From assembly GCA_965215445.1 (NCBI GenBank), contig CBDCDT010000002.1, forward strand, positions 1,984,001 through 2,048,000: 64,000 bases of DNA. The letters are read 5' to 3'. Position 1 is the stretch's first letter, and every line of letters starts with the position of its first letter. Origin of the DNA: CBDBLK01 sp965215445 (lineage in GTDB: Bacteria; Bdellovibrionota; Bacteriovoracia; Bacteriovoracales; Bacteriovoracaceae). Under the pieces are notes generated by a model. The model worked only from the letters and a program-made list of their open reading frames with translations. It was not told where the DNA came from and made no database searches. Shown one piece after another: positions 8,958 to 16,567 of this stretch. Position numbers and translations under genes: made by a program.

Positions 8958-10385
8958 TTAAAAAAATTTAAGCCGGTGAAGTAAAATTTCCACCGGGGTG
9001 AGCGGGATGAGGTGCTTTAAATCCGGCCCTTCGGCGCGGCCGGTGAGGGCCACGCGCACGCCTTTAAACAGCGCCTTGCCCTTGACGTTTAAATCTTTTT
9101 TTATGTGTGCCATCCAGGTGTCAAAATCTTTTTCGCTGGGGTGGGACGCACCTTTTTGTTCAAGGCCCATTATTTGTTGGCGCAAATAGTGGGCAATTTG
9201 GGTGCTACTCTCCCAAGAGCAAATCTCTTGCACTTCGGGGAGTTGGGATTCTTGGGCCGGGGTTTGGTCAAAGAGGGAATCCAGGTAGGGGGCAAATTCA
9301 CCCGGGAGCGCCACTTTGCTGGCAAAGGTGAGCAGGCAGTGTTCCCGCCACTGGCGCTCTTGTTGGTGGAAGGGGTGTTCTGAGTCGATCCAGTGGCGCG
9401 AGTGTTCGAGCAAGTCTGCGCCTGAAAGTTCGCGCAAGTGTTTTGCGTTGATAAATTTGAGTTTTTCAATGTCGTAAAAAGCGGGTGCCTTGTGCAACTT
9501 CTTTAAGTTGAAATGGGTGCAGGCCTCTTCCAGGGAAAAGATGTCTTTTTCCTCCGGGTGGGCCTGGCCTAAAAGGTAGAGGTAATTGGTGAGGGCAGAG
9601 GGGAGATAACCCTCATCGCGGTATTGGCGCACGGAAGTGACGCCGGAGCGCTTGGAGAGCTTTTGCCGGTTTTCATCGACCAAAAGCGAGCAGTGGGCGA
9701 ATTGGGGAAGAGGCGCTTCGAGGGCCTGATAGAGCATTAGTTGGCGCAAGGTATTGTTGAGGTGTTCCTCTCCGCGAATGACGTGGGTAATCTGCATTTT
9801 CCAGTCGTCCACCACGCAACAAAAATTGTATACCGGACTTCCATTCGCCCGCAGGAGAACAAAATCCCCCACCATGTCCGGGGGAAAATCGACCGTGCCC
9901 CTCACCAGGTCGGTGAATGAGTGCGTTATTTGCGGGTTTTTAAAGCGCACAACGTAACTTTCGCCGGCAGCAATGCGCTTTTGGGCGCTTGCGGGGCCTA
10001 GTTCCCTGTCGCGTCCGTGGAAGAAGTGGGGGGCCTTGCCCTCGCTTTCCGCCTTTTCGGTGAGTTCTTCCAGTTCGGAGGGGGAGAGGAAGCACGGGTA
10101 GGCCTGGCCCTGCCGGATTAAACGCTGTGCTTCCTGCTGGTACAATTCCAGGCGCTGGCTTTGCCGGTAGGGGCCTTCCTGGTGGGAGAGCCCCAGCCAG
10201 TCAAGATCGTCGATCAACGCTTTTTCGTATTCCTGGCGTGAGCGCTCGGGGTCGGTATCCTCAATGCGTAAGATGAAATGGCCGCCGGCCGACCGGGCGA
10301 TGAGGTAGCAGTAAAGGGCCGTCCGGGCACCCCCAATATGAAGGTATCCGGTGGGACTTGGGGCGAAGCGAACGCGAACAGACAA
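8958..10385 (-). CDS. gltX: Glutamyl-tRNA synthetase
   Basis: 475 residues, the usual size. Class I signatures are present: HIGG within SPTGYLHIGGARTALY (about residues 10-25) and a KLSKR version of KMSKS at about 242. Other hallmarks are FILRIEDTDPERS, VYNFCCVVDDW and HVIRGEEHLNNT. It charges tRNA-Glu in the cytoplasm. The reading starts at TTG 10385, the first codon before the conserved VRVRFAPSPTG, with a GAGG ribosome binding site 7 bases upstream. Such a weak start in an essential gene is uncommon but clear here. It follows the small Cys-rich gene by 39 bases, probably in one operon. Confidence 0.96.
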   Translation of the reverse strand: MSVRVRFAPSPTGYLHIGGARTALYCYLIARSAGGHFILRIEDTDPERSRQEYEKALIDDLDWLGLSHQEGPYRQSQRLELYQQEAQRLIRQGQAYPCFLSPSELEELTEKAESEGKAPHFFHGRDRELGPASAQKRIAAGESYVVRFKNPQITHSFTDLVRGTVDFPPDMVGDFVLLRANGSPVYNFCCVVDDWKMQITHVIRGEEHLNNTLRQLMLYQALEAPLPQFAHCSLLVDENRQKLSKRSGVTSVRQYRDEGYLPSALTNYLYLLGQAHPEEKDIFSLEEACTHFNLKKLHKAPAFYDIEKLKFINAKHLRELSGADLLEHSRHWIDSEHPFHQQERQWREHCLLTFASKVALPGEFAPYLDSLFDQTPAQESQLPEVQEICSWESSTQIAHYLRQQIMGLEQKGASHPSEKDFDTWMAHIKKDLNVKGKALFKGVRVALTGRAEGPDLKHLIPLTPVEILLHRLKFF

Positions 10386-10424
10386 ACTTTCCTCGCCAGT
10401 AGCACAAAAGTTAAAAATTTATAT

Positions 10425-10664
10425 TTACCACTTATCATTGGGGTTAGCGAGTCCTAAAAATTGGGCGAATAAATTATGTTTTCTAAAAAAGCGACGCTCT
10501 CCCATGCAGAAGAGGTCTATATGACACAAGGGGCATAAGTCCCCCTTGATTCTTTTACCGTTTTTATTTTTCTTTAACCGATAGAGGCGGATGGGGGAGA
10601 GGCTGGCCTTTGGCCCACAATGCAGTTTAAAATCTCTATTTTCACTGGTGCAACAGTCACACAT
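10425..10664 (-). CDS. Small Cys-rich, zinc-ribbon-like protein
   Basis: 79 residues, ATG 10664 with a GAGG ribosome binding site. It contains CDCC near the N-terminus, a lone Cys, CPLCH in the middle and a further Cys, a spacing compatible with one or two zinc sites. It is rich in Lys/Arg, so nucleic acid binding is possible. It is the first gene of a likely unit with gltX and is divergent from the M14 peptidase. No family recognised. Confidence 0.6.
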   Translation of the reverse strand: MCDCCTSENRDFKLHCGPKASLSPIRLYRLKKNKNGKRIKGDLCPLCHIDLFCMGERRFFRKHNLFAQFLGLANPNDKW

Positions 10665-10711
10665 GGGAACCTCGCAAAGGAAATAAACCAGAGTTAATAA
10701 GTCAATTTTGC

Positions 10712-11734
10712 ATGATGCGTTACTTTAAATCAATTCAATTAATCTTAACCGGCCTGGCCCTCTCCTGTGCTTTTCCGGGGTTAAAGCGCCCTCCTCCACC
10801 TTCACCCAAAAAATCTTTCGAGCAATCCCGCGCTCCCGTTAAAAATCCTTTACTGGAGAGCTATTGCCGGGAAGTGGAGGCCTCATTTCGCGTCCGCGCC
10901 TGGGGAAAAAGTCGTTGCTCGAAGAGAAAATGGTCTGTCTACCGCAAAACTTCGGTGCGGGGAAGGCCTTTGGTGTTTCAAATATTTGGCGATCTGATGG
11001 AAAAAAAGCGGCGGCCGGAAAATTTTAGCACTACGCTGATTTTGTGTGCCGTCCACGGGGACGAAATCACGCCGGTCAAATTTTGTTACGACGTTTTGGA
11101 CTACCTGGAGGAGGGGAAGCGCCATCAAATTTCTCTTGCCAACCGCCTGGTGGTGGTGGCGCCGCTGGTTTCTCCCGATTCCTATTTGAGGAAGCGCCCC
11201 TCCCGCACCAACGCTCGCGGCGTGGACGTCAACCGCAATTTTCCCACAGCAGATTTTCACTCGCGCGCGCTCAAAGTCTGGCGCGGGCGCTACCGCAGCA
11301 ACCCCCGCCGCTACCCCGGAACGCGTCCCATGAGTGAGCCAGAAACCGCTTTTCAGGTGGACTTGATCGAAACCTTTGCCCCCGACAAAATTGTCAGCGT
11401 TCACGCACCACTGACCATGCTCGACTATGACGGGCCAGAGGGACACCACGACGGAGGCATTATCGGCCCTGCGGCCAACCAACTACTGATCAACATGAGC
11501 GAGAAGGCGCGCGGCTACCGCATCAAAAACTATCCCTTTTTTCCCGGCAGTCTGGGCAATTGGGCGGGCAACGAGCGCAACATTCCCACTTTCACGCTGG
11601 AACTTCCCTCCAGCGACAGTCGCAATCACCAGCGCTACTGGAAACAATTTAGAGATTCCATTCTCTCGGCAGTCATGCACGGATTGGGAGAGGAAAACGG
11701 CGAAGAAGATTTGGATTTGGCGCTGAAGGAATAG
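10712..11734 (+). CDS. M14 zinc carboxypeptidase, MpaA-like murein peptide amidase
   Basis: 340 residues. The N-terminal hydrophobic segment ends in ALSC (Cys19), a weak lipobox, so it is probably exported and possibly lipidated. M14 zinc ligands are visible: HGDE (H115, E118) and H231 in SVHAPL. The substrate arginine motif GVDVNRNF is at 170-177 and the catalytic glutamate E297 is in TFTLELPS. The short single-domain form resembles MpaA, which cuts the gamma-D-Glu-diaminopimelate bond of murein peptides. Periplasmic wall recycling or predatory/wall remodelling use is inference. It lies divergent to the gltX unit. Confidence 0.85.
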   Translation: MMRYFKSIQLILTGLALSCAFPGLKRPPPPSPKKSFEQSRAPVKNPLLESYCREVEASFRVRAWGKSRCSKRKWSVYRKTSVRGRPLVFQIFGDLMEKKRRPENFSTTLILCAVHGDEITPVKFCYDVLDYLEEGKRHQISLANRLVVVAPLVSPDSYLRKRPSRTNARGVDVNRNFPTADFHSRALKVWRGRYRSNPRRYPGTRPMSEPETAFQVDLIETFAPDKIVSVHAPLTMLDYDGPEGHHDGGIIGPAANQLLINMSEKARGYRIKNYPFFPGSLGNWAGNERNIPTFTLELPSSDSRNHQRYWKQFRDSILSAVMHGLGEENGEEDLDLALKE

Positions 11735-11949
11735 TTCATGCTCAACTCAAAGATGATTTTAGTGCCTACAAAAATAAAACCATTTATGCCTGCGTTGCCT
11801 ACCTCAAAACCGACAAGGGCGAAGAAAAGAAGAATCGGGTTCTTCCCTACCTCGACGAAAAAGGACCCTTCGCGATCCGCGCCCCGGGTGGCCCTTCCAA
11901 CATTGCCAGCATCGAAAATTCAAAAACCTTCAAACCCAAAACCTTTTGA
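11734..11949 (+). pseudogene. Start-less 3' remnant of a coding sequence
   Basis: Directly after the M14 gene a frame of about 71 codons ends at TGA 11947-11949. It reads with protein-like composition (KDDFSAYKNKTIYACVAY, then LPYLDEKGPFAIRAPGG) but has no ATG, GTG or TTG start and no ribosome binding site. It looks like the tail of a gene cut off by a rearrangement whose edge lies near the M14 stop. The other frame's ORF here (from 11738) has low-complexity, unlikely composition. Confidence 0.35.
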
Positions 11950-11987
11950 ACGCTCAGACCCTGCAAAGTAACAGCGACCGCCTATAA

Positions 11988-12643
11988 CTACTTTAGTATA
12001 TGGCATGGTTGAGGGTCGTCCAGGTGAGATTCCAAAATCCTGCTTGCTTTGTTATGTATATAAGCGCTTTCAATGGTGCTTTTCTTACCGCATTGAATTT
12101 TACCTTCATTGCCTGACCAATAGTTCTTAATTTCTCCAGGAGGGCAAGGTGGGTGATGATCAAAGGCCCTTTTGAGAGCAGATTTTGTGCATACAAGCCT
12201 TTTAATGCCAGTAATATCACAAAGGGTATTTTTTCCATAGCTTGATTGGTGCTTTACAAAGCAAAGCCTAGCACAAAAATTATTAGTAGTCTTGGTTTTG
12301 TCTATAAAGAGACTCTTCCAATTGTCATCTTTACCATAATTATATGTGTGAACTTGATTATTACATCCAATACATGTGCAAGTTTTTAAATCTAGCACCT
12401 TTGCGTAATCAGCACTACTGGAGCAGGTTTTGGTGCAGGTTTGCGCTGGCGGCGGCGTTGGTGGACTTGGAGTTGCCGCCTTACAGGTGCAATCTGCGCT
12501 ATTTAAAACCTGTCCCGGCGGACAAATTGGGGTGTGGGTTGAAGCGGCCGAAATCAGAGTGTTTAGGATGAGAGCGCAGGTAAAACTTGAGAGTTGGCGG
12601 AATCCACGGGGGGGGGCGTCAAGAGGGCGTTTTGTCGTTTCAT
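11988..12643 (-). pseudogene. Cys-rich secreted protein, copy 1, out of frame at a poly-C tract
   Basis: ATG 12643 begins MKRQNALLTPPP, then a run of 9 C (12608-12616 on the + strand) puts the reading frame into a stop within about 15 codons. One more C, as in the paralogue ending at 14041, restores a single 218-residue frame through to TAG 11988. That product has a signal peptide, a CPPGQVLN..CTCK motif, a short Pro linker and a variable Cys-rich domain with many Cys pairs (TCTCIGC, CPPGE). It could be an OFF phase of a slippage-controlled gene, a decayed copy, or a sequencing error. A shorter GTG frame (12398-11988) is the in-frame tail. Confidence 0.7.
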
Positions 12644-12680
12644 AGGTTTATTATGGCACAAAAACCGGTGGGGTGGAAGC
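12450..12680. repeat. Long direct repeat, copy 1 (partner 14300-14520)
   Basis: The 5' halves of the two Cys-rich genes and about 35 bases upstream are nearly identical over about 220 bases, with only a handful of differences. The 3' halves are unrelated. The pair therefore shares leader, signal peptide and Cys motif but has different effector ends. Confidence 0.85.
12608..12616. repeat. Poly-G(C) tract of 9, frame-breaking
   Basis: Nine consecutive G on the + strand (C on the coding strand) within codons 10-12 of the Cys-rich gene copy 1. The paralogous position at 14445-14454 has ten. Homopolymeric tracts of this length at the start of a surface-protein gene are classical slippage sites. 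Confidence 0.8.
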
Positions 12681-12839
12681 CAAGGCCCGGTCGTCCCGTC
12701 CTAACTTTGACCAAATAGCTCGAAACACGAAAATGTTTCTTTTTGAACGCTTGGGTGTTCAATTGAGTTCAGCATAAATTTTTGAATCCCCTAAATTCAG
12801 AGGGTTACAAATCACGAAACGGGTTTCCTTCTCGCAAGT

Positions 12840-12882
12840 CTCCAGTGTTATGCAAAGCAATGGTGCATTGCAAACACTGGAG
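12840..12882 (+). promoter_or_regulatory. Hairpin masking the rpn ribosome binding site
   Basis: CTCCAGTGTT (12840-12849) is perfectly complementary to AACACTGGAG (12873-12882), with extra pairing of GCAA and TTGC inside. The GGAG that serves ATG 12889 lies in the 3' arm, so the folded leader would hide the ribosome binding site. Confidence 0.55.
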
Positions 12883-12888
12883 ATCAAA

Positions 12889-13842
12889 ATGGACATGCGT
12901 GCACTTTCTGCGTTTTTAAAAAAGGAAAACTTTCTAAGACTTACCAATGACGCGGTATTTAAGAGCTTTCTCATCAAAAATGAAGAACTTCTCAAATCCC
13001 TCTTGCAAAGTTTTTTGCCCCTGCCGAAAAACTCTTCTATTGAAAACGTCGTGGTTCTAAATTCCGAACTCACTCCTCAAAGACTCGCTAAAGATGCGGG
13101 CAAAACCTATATTCTCGACCTCCAGGTAAAATTCACCTACCAGTCTTCGTTCGGGGTCAAAACGGAAACGGTCAACGTCGAGATTCAGACCAGCAACCAA
13201 ACCCACTTTGTGGGGCGTTTGATTGCCTACTCGGGAAGGATTTACTCGGATCAACTTGACCGGGGAGAGGGTTACGAAAAACTGGCACCGGTGTATTCGC
13301 TGATCTTTAGCACCAAAAATTTGAGGGAGTTGGCGCAAGTAAAGGATTATTTTCACGTTTGCAGTCTGCTTCGGGAGAATCCACCCCATGTGGTGATTTC
13401 CAGAGCGCTCAGGCCGGTGATTGTAGAGCTTAAAAAATTTTCCGTAAATGTCGAAAAGTTGGACAAATCCCGAGATAAGTGGTGTTATGTGCTTAAAAAT
13501 TCGCATAAACTCAGCATAGAGGACTGTAAGGAGCTTTTAAAAGGGGGAAACGAGATGAAAAATGTGCTCAAAAATTTGTGGGATTTGTCTTTAGACCCGA
13601 AGGTGAAAGCGGAAGCTTTGTCGATAGATAAACAGCGAAGAGATCAACACGACCGGGAACACTACGCCCGCAATGAGGGACTTCAAGAGGGGATTCAGAA
13701 GGGACTTCAGAAGGGCCAAGAGGCCAAGGCGATGGAAATTGCCCGCAAACTCTTGGCAACGGGAGCAGACTTTAAACTTGTCAGCGAAACCACCGGTCTT
13801 TCCCTTGGGCAACTACAAAAACTTAAAAAGGAAGACTCGTAA
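12889..13842 (+). CDS. Rpn family recombination-promoting nuclease / PD-(D/E)XK putative transposase
   Basis: 317 residues from ATG 12889, chosen because GGAG lies 6 bases upstream; ATG 12850 sits inside the hairpin loop and lacks a ribosome binding site. The N-terminal part FLRLTNDAVFKSFL matches the start of Rpn/PDDEXK_2 proteins. The nuclease core is D77 (YILDLQ) and E98-x-Q100 (VNVEIQT). The tail has the usual EGIQKGLQKGQ-type coiled repeat and a short helix-turn-helix-like end. Rpn proteins are DNA endonucleases that promote RecA-independent recombination; some act in phage defence. It lies between the two Cys-rich paralogues. Confidence 0.88.
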   Translation: MDMRALSAFLKKENFLRLTNDAVFKSFLIKNEELLKSLLQSFLPLPKNSSIENVVVLNSELTPQRLAKDAGKTYILDLQVKFTYQSSFGVKTETVNVEIQTSNQTHFVGRLIAYSGRIYSDQLDRGEGYEKLAPVYSLIFSTKNLRELAQVKDYFHVCSLLRENPPHVVISRALRPVIVELKKFSVNVEKLDKSRDKWCYVLKNSHKLSIEDCKELLKGGNEMKNVLKNLWDLSLDPKVKAEALSIDKQRRDQHDREHYARNEGLQEGIQKGLQKGQEAKAMEIARKLLATGADFKLVSETTGLSLGQLQKLKKEDS

Positions 13843-14040
13843 AATAGTTTTGCCGACAATTGTGCTGGCACTGGAAACTAAATTTTGAATTGAAGAGTTC
13901 ACGCCAGAGTATTTTGCGAGATTCAGAAATAGATTTCTACACGGGCGGCCGCCTAACTTACCTAACTTGCGGTTATTCGCCTAACGTACGCTTTTTGAAC
14001 GCCTACCCTGCAAGGCAATGGCAATCGTCTAATATATTTT
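13843..14040. other. Intergenic stretch after rpn
   Basis: No plausible gene. It contains a GCGGCCGC run and, at 13993-14002, the decamer TTTTGAACGC. That decamer is also found at 11944 and 12741 at the other edges of the neighbouring gene cassettes. Confidence 0.4.
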
Positions 14041-14481
14041 TCACCAACTTGTTTCTTTAAACCAGTCCCTAACACATGTAGGAGTAACGGTTTTGCAATC
14101 AGCAAGGCTAGGCATAAGGGAGGAGCCGGAAAACGAACAACTAGCATAAACCCACCGGTTTTCGACGTTATCGAAGGAAGAACATCTACAAGCATAACCA
14201 TGAGTAGGCATTGGATTGCCATTGATATTGGGAGGTCCCCCCCTTGCCCAACGCCCGCAATTAAAAGTCGCCTTCGTCGGCGGCGGAGGCGGTGGCGGAG
14301 GACTTGGAGTCGCCGCCTTACAGGTGCAATCTGCGCTATTTAAAACCTGTCCCGGCGGACAAATTGGGGTGTGGGTTGAAGCGGCCGAAATTAGAGTGTT
14401 TAGGATGAGAGCGCAGGTAAAACTTGAGAGTTGGCGGAATCCACGGGGGGGGGGCGTCAAGAGGGTGTTTTGCCTTTTCAT
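14041..14481 (-). CDS. Cys-rich secreted protein, copy 2 (intact, 10 C)
   Basis: 146 residues from ATG 14481. The ten-C tract (14445-14454) encodes part of TPPPR and keeps the frame open. A hydrophobic segment (FTCALILNTLISAAS) gives a signal peptide. Then come CPPGQVLNSADCTCK, a Pro tract of 8, and a C-terminal domain with about eight cysteines (FNCGRW, YACRCSS, YASCSFS, CKTVTPTC). Disulfide-rich secreted binding proteins look like this, but no family is recognised. Its 5' half is nearly identical to copy 1 at 12643 while the C-terminal domain is different. The leader lacks a good ribosome binding site. Confidence 0.75.
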   Translation of the reverse strand: MKRQNTLLTPPPRGFRQLSSFTCALILNTLISAASTHTPICPPGQVLNSADCTCKAATPSPPPPPPPPTKATFNCGRWARGGPPNINGNPMPTHGYACRCSSFDNVENRWVYASCSFSGSSLMPSLADCKTVTPTCVRDWFKETSW

Positions 14482-14520
14482 AGGTTTATTATGGCACAAA
14501 ATCGGTGGGGTGGAAGGGAT
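14300..14520. repeat. Long direct repeat, copy 2 (partner 12450-12680)
   Basis: This copy has ten G at 14445-14454 against nine in copy 1. Differences are few and mostly silent, for example GTCGCC versus GTTGCC. The similarity stops near 14520. Confidence 0.85.
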
Positions 14521-14597
14521 GGCCAAAATTTATTAAATTTGTCGGCCAGGTAAAGTTTCCCCTCCTTTTTCCGATAGGGTGAGTGGGGGGGAAACCC

Positions 14598-15101
14598 ATG
14601 CTGCCCAGTTTTTCAGAGTTTAAATTTTATCAATCCTTTCGCCTGCCGGTTTCACCTGCCGATGGAATACATTTTTCTGTTTCCGGGGAAAATGAGTGGG
14701 GCAAGGAAGTCGATATTAAGGATGCCAGGCCTAAAGATATTTCACTGCGGGGACTGAGTTTTACCACCAAGGAGCGGATAAAAGTTGGGGCAGTTCTGAG
14801 CATCTTTATTCAATTTAAAAAAGACCGCCTGGATTTGGTTGGTCGGGTGGTGCGTTCTTTTTCCGGAACGCTGGAAAATGATGAAATACTCTACGGCGTG
14901 GAACTCGACGAAGGCCCGTTGATGGGGCCGTTTTTGCGGCAATTTGTGGCGGCCTTTTCACTCCAGAGATTGAAGGACTGCCTGGCGGGCGCAATTTTAA
15001 AGGAAGGGGGATGCGATCACTCCGGGGGTATCGAAGTCCTAACCTTATTACTTTCCCTATTTCGAGATATGGCCTCTCTAAAAATCGGGAGCGCTTTTTA
15101 A
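14598..15101 (+). CDS. PilZ-like N-terminal fragment of a frameshifted regulator
   Basis: 167 residues from ATG 14598, with a run of G as ribosome binding site. Residues about 40-110 resemble PilZ (KDISLRGLSF for the D/NxSxxG motif; LVGRVVRSF and YGVELD strands), but the RxxxR c-di-GMP arm is not evident. After residue 137 the frame drifts into unrelated sequence. Adding one G to the G5 run at 15006-15010 joins it to the GAF frame that starts at 15011 (reading KEGGMRSLRG). A single PilZ-GAF-AAA-Fis protein of 626 residues (14598-16478) was probably the intact form. Alternatively it is a separate gene overlapping the next by 91 bases. Confidence 0.6.
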   Translation: MLPSFSEFKFYQSFRLPVSPADGIHFSVSGENEWGKEVDIKDARPKDISLRGLSFTTKERIKVGAVLSIFIQFKKDRLDLVGRVVRSFSGTLENDEILYGVELDEGPLMGPFLRQFVAAFSLQRLKDCLAGAILKEGGCDHSGGIEVLTLLLSLFRDMASLKIGSAF

Positions 15102-15685
15102 AGATGGCCTTGGATGAAGTTTTGCGCATGATGAGTGCTGAACGCGTCTCACTTTATTTGGTTGATGCCGAATCCAGGCAATTGGAAAGAGTGGCAGAGG
15201 CACCCCAAAGCGGGCCTTCTGACAGCAAAAAAATTGATTGCAGAAAGGGAGTTGTGGGCAATGTTTTTACGCTGGGAACGGCACTCAATCTGGATACGGT
15301 GAGGGATAGGGAGCGCTTTGAAAATGTTTGCGACAAGAAGCTGGACGCAGAAACCAAATCGGTCGTTTGCCACCCTTTCCACAATGAGAGCGAACAGACA
15401 GTGGGAGTTTTGGAAGTGGTCAACAAGCGGGAGCAGACGCGCTTTGGGCCGGAAGATGAAAGGGTGATGAAGGTTTTGAGCTTGATTTTTTCCGCTATTT
15501 TTGGAGAGGCCCGGGGGATAGAGCAGGATTTTTCCGCCCAGCAACCGTTTTTACTGGGAAAATCGGTCGGCATGGGAACTTTGCGCAACACGATCGCCAA
15601 GTCCAAAGATTTGGAAAGCTCGGTATTGATCGAAGGAGAGTGGGGGTGTGGGAAAATCTCTGTGTGCGCGGCTTTTGCACAGTGA
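15011..15685 (+). CDS. GAF domain fragment of the same regulator
   Basis: 224 residues. ATG 15011 has GGAAGGGGG upstream and could be a true start. Residues about 35-165 form a GAF sensor domain (LRMMSAERVSLYLVD, VGVLEVVNK, RFGPEDERVMKVLS). The C-terminus enters an AAA+ domain at the Walker A (LIEGEWGCGK), then runs out of frame at an AAAA tract (15653-15656). Removing one A gives GKSLCARLLHS and continues in the frame of the next fragment. GAF domains bind small ligands such as cyclic nucleotides; the ligand here is unknown. Confidence 0.6.
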   Translation: MRSLRGYRSPNLITFPISRYGLSKNRERFLKMALDEVLRMMSAERVSLYLVDAESRQLERVAEAPQSGPSDSKKIDCRKGVVGNVFTLGTALNLDTVRDRERFENVCDKKLDAETKSVVCHPFHNESEQTVGVLEVVNKREQTRFGPEDERVMKVLSLIFSAIFGEARGIEQDFSAQQPFLLGKSVGMGTLRNTIAKSKDLESSVLIEGEWGCGKISVCAAFAQ

Positions 15686-16478
15686 TGGGCGCTTCGGCCT
15701 GAAGGCCTTTGAAGAGGTAAATTGCAATATCAAAGATGAGGCCATGCTCGAAGGCGAGCTTTTTGGAGCAGGGGAGAATCAGTCTTGCATCTCAAAAGCG
15801 CGGGGAGGGGTTTTATTTTTGCGCGAGATTTCGCGTTTGCCACGGGCCTTGCAAAAAAAACTGGTTTCTCATTTAAGCGCTGTGCGGGTGATTGCTTCGA
15901 CTACTCAAAATCTGGAAAAGATGGTGGGGGAGGGGACGTTTGAGCGGGAACTCTACCACGCCATTTCTCAGATTTGTCTGCGCATACCTCCCTTGAGAAG
16001 AAGAGGGGAAGATATAAGTTTGCTGATCAATCATTTTTTAAAGGAGGAATGTAAGGGACAACAGGTGTCTTTGAAGTCTTTTGCCCCCAAAGTCATGCAG
16101 CAGTTGAAAAATTACGATTGGCCGGGAAACGTGCGCGAACTGAAAAGATTGGTGGAGAGATCGGTCAGTTGCAACAGCGAACACATTATTAGTGAGGTCG
16201 ATCTCAATTCCTTTAGCGCTCCCTTGAACAACGCCCATGCCAGACAAATGCTGTTTTTAGATCTGCCCTTTGTGGGAGACTCTGAACTTTCCTTAAAATA
16301 CCGCATGATTTTGGTTGAACGCCAGATTATTTTAAGCGAAATCAAGCGCGCCAGTGGCAACAAGTCCAAGGCCGCCAAGGGGATGGGGATTTCCCGCGAG
16401 GCCTTGAGAAAGAAAATGCTTATTTCTGATCAAATCTTACAAGAATTAGAATCTCACTCACACAAAAAAACCGCCTGA
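15648..16478 (+). CDS. Degenerate sigma54-type AAA+ and Fis HTH fragment
   Basis: 276 codons in the frame following the A4 indel; it has no start of its own except GTG 15648. It carries the rest of the AAA+ domain and a C-terminal HTH_8/Fis helix-turn-helix (SEIKRASGNKSKAAKGMGISREALRKKM region). Two catalytic features are abnormal. The GAFTGA loop is missing (ELFGAGENQSC goes straight to GGVLFL), and Walker B reads FLREI instead of FLDEI. The RIPPLRRRGEDI and WPGNVREL motifs are kept. Even if joined, this protein is unlikely to activate sigma54 polymerase by ATP hydrolysis. Confidence 0.7.
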   Translation: MGKSLCARLLHSDGRFGLKAFEEVNCNIKDEAMLEGELFGAGENQSCISKARGGVLFLREISRLPRALQKKLVSHLSAVRVIASTTQNLEKMVGEGTFERELYHAISQICLRIPPLRRRGEDISLLINHFLKEECKGQQVSLKSFAPKVMQQLKNYDWPGNVRELKRLVERSVSCNSEHIISEVDLNSFSAPLNNAHARQMLFLDLPFVGDSELSLKYRMILVERQIILSEIKRASGNKSKAAKGMGISREALRKKMLISDQILQELESHSHKKTA

Positions 16479-16508
16479 AAAATTTCTCTCTCCTTTTTCC
16501 TCCCGATT

Positions 16509-16536
16509 TTGCACAAGAAAAGATTTTGTGTAGAAT
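16509..16536 (+). promoter_or_regulatory. Sigma70-like promoter
   Basis: TTGCAC (16509-16514), 16-base spacer, TAGAAT (16531-16536). It lies 32 bases before ATG 16568, so it could drive the SUMF1-like and RCC1-like gene pair. Confidence 0.5.
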
Positions 16537-16567
16537 GAAGTGATTTATATCACGGAGGAGATTGGAA

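Noticed and set aside
11738..11971. 77-codon ORF after the M14 gene
   Set aside because: Composition is Lys/Pro/Ser-rich and lacks a ribosome binding site; the protein-like signal is in another frame that has no start.
12430..12645. + strand ORF over the Cys-rich gene copy 1
   Set aside because: Its resemblance to the 14216-14536 ORF comes only from the duplicated minus-strand coding region.
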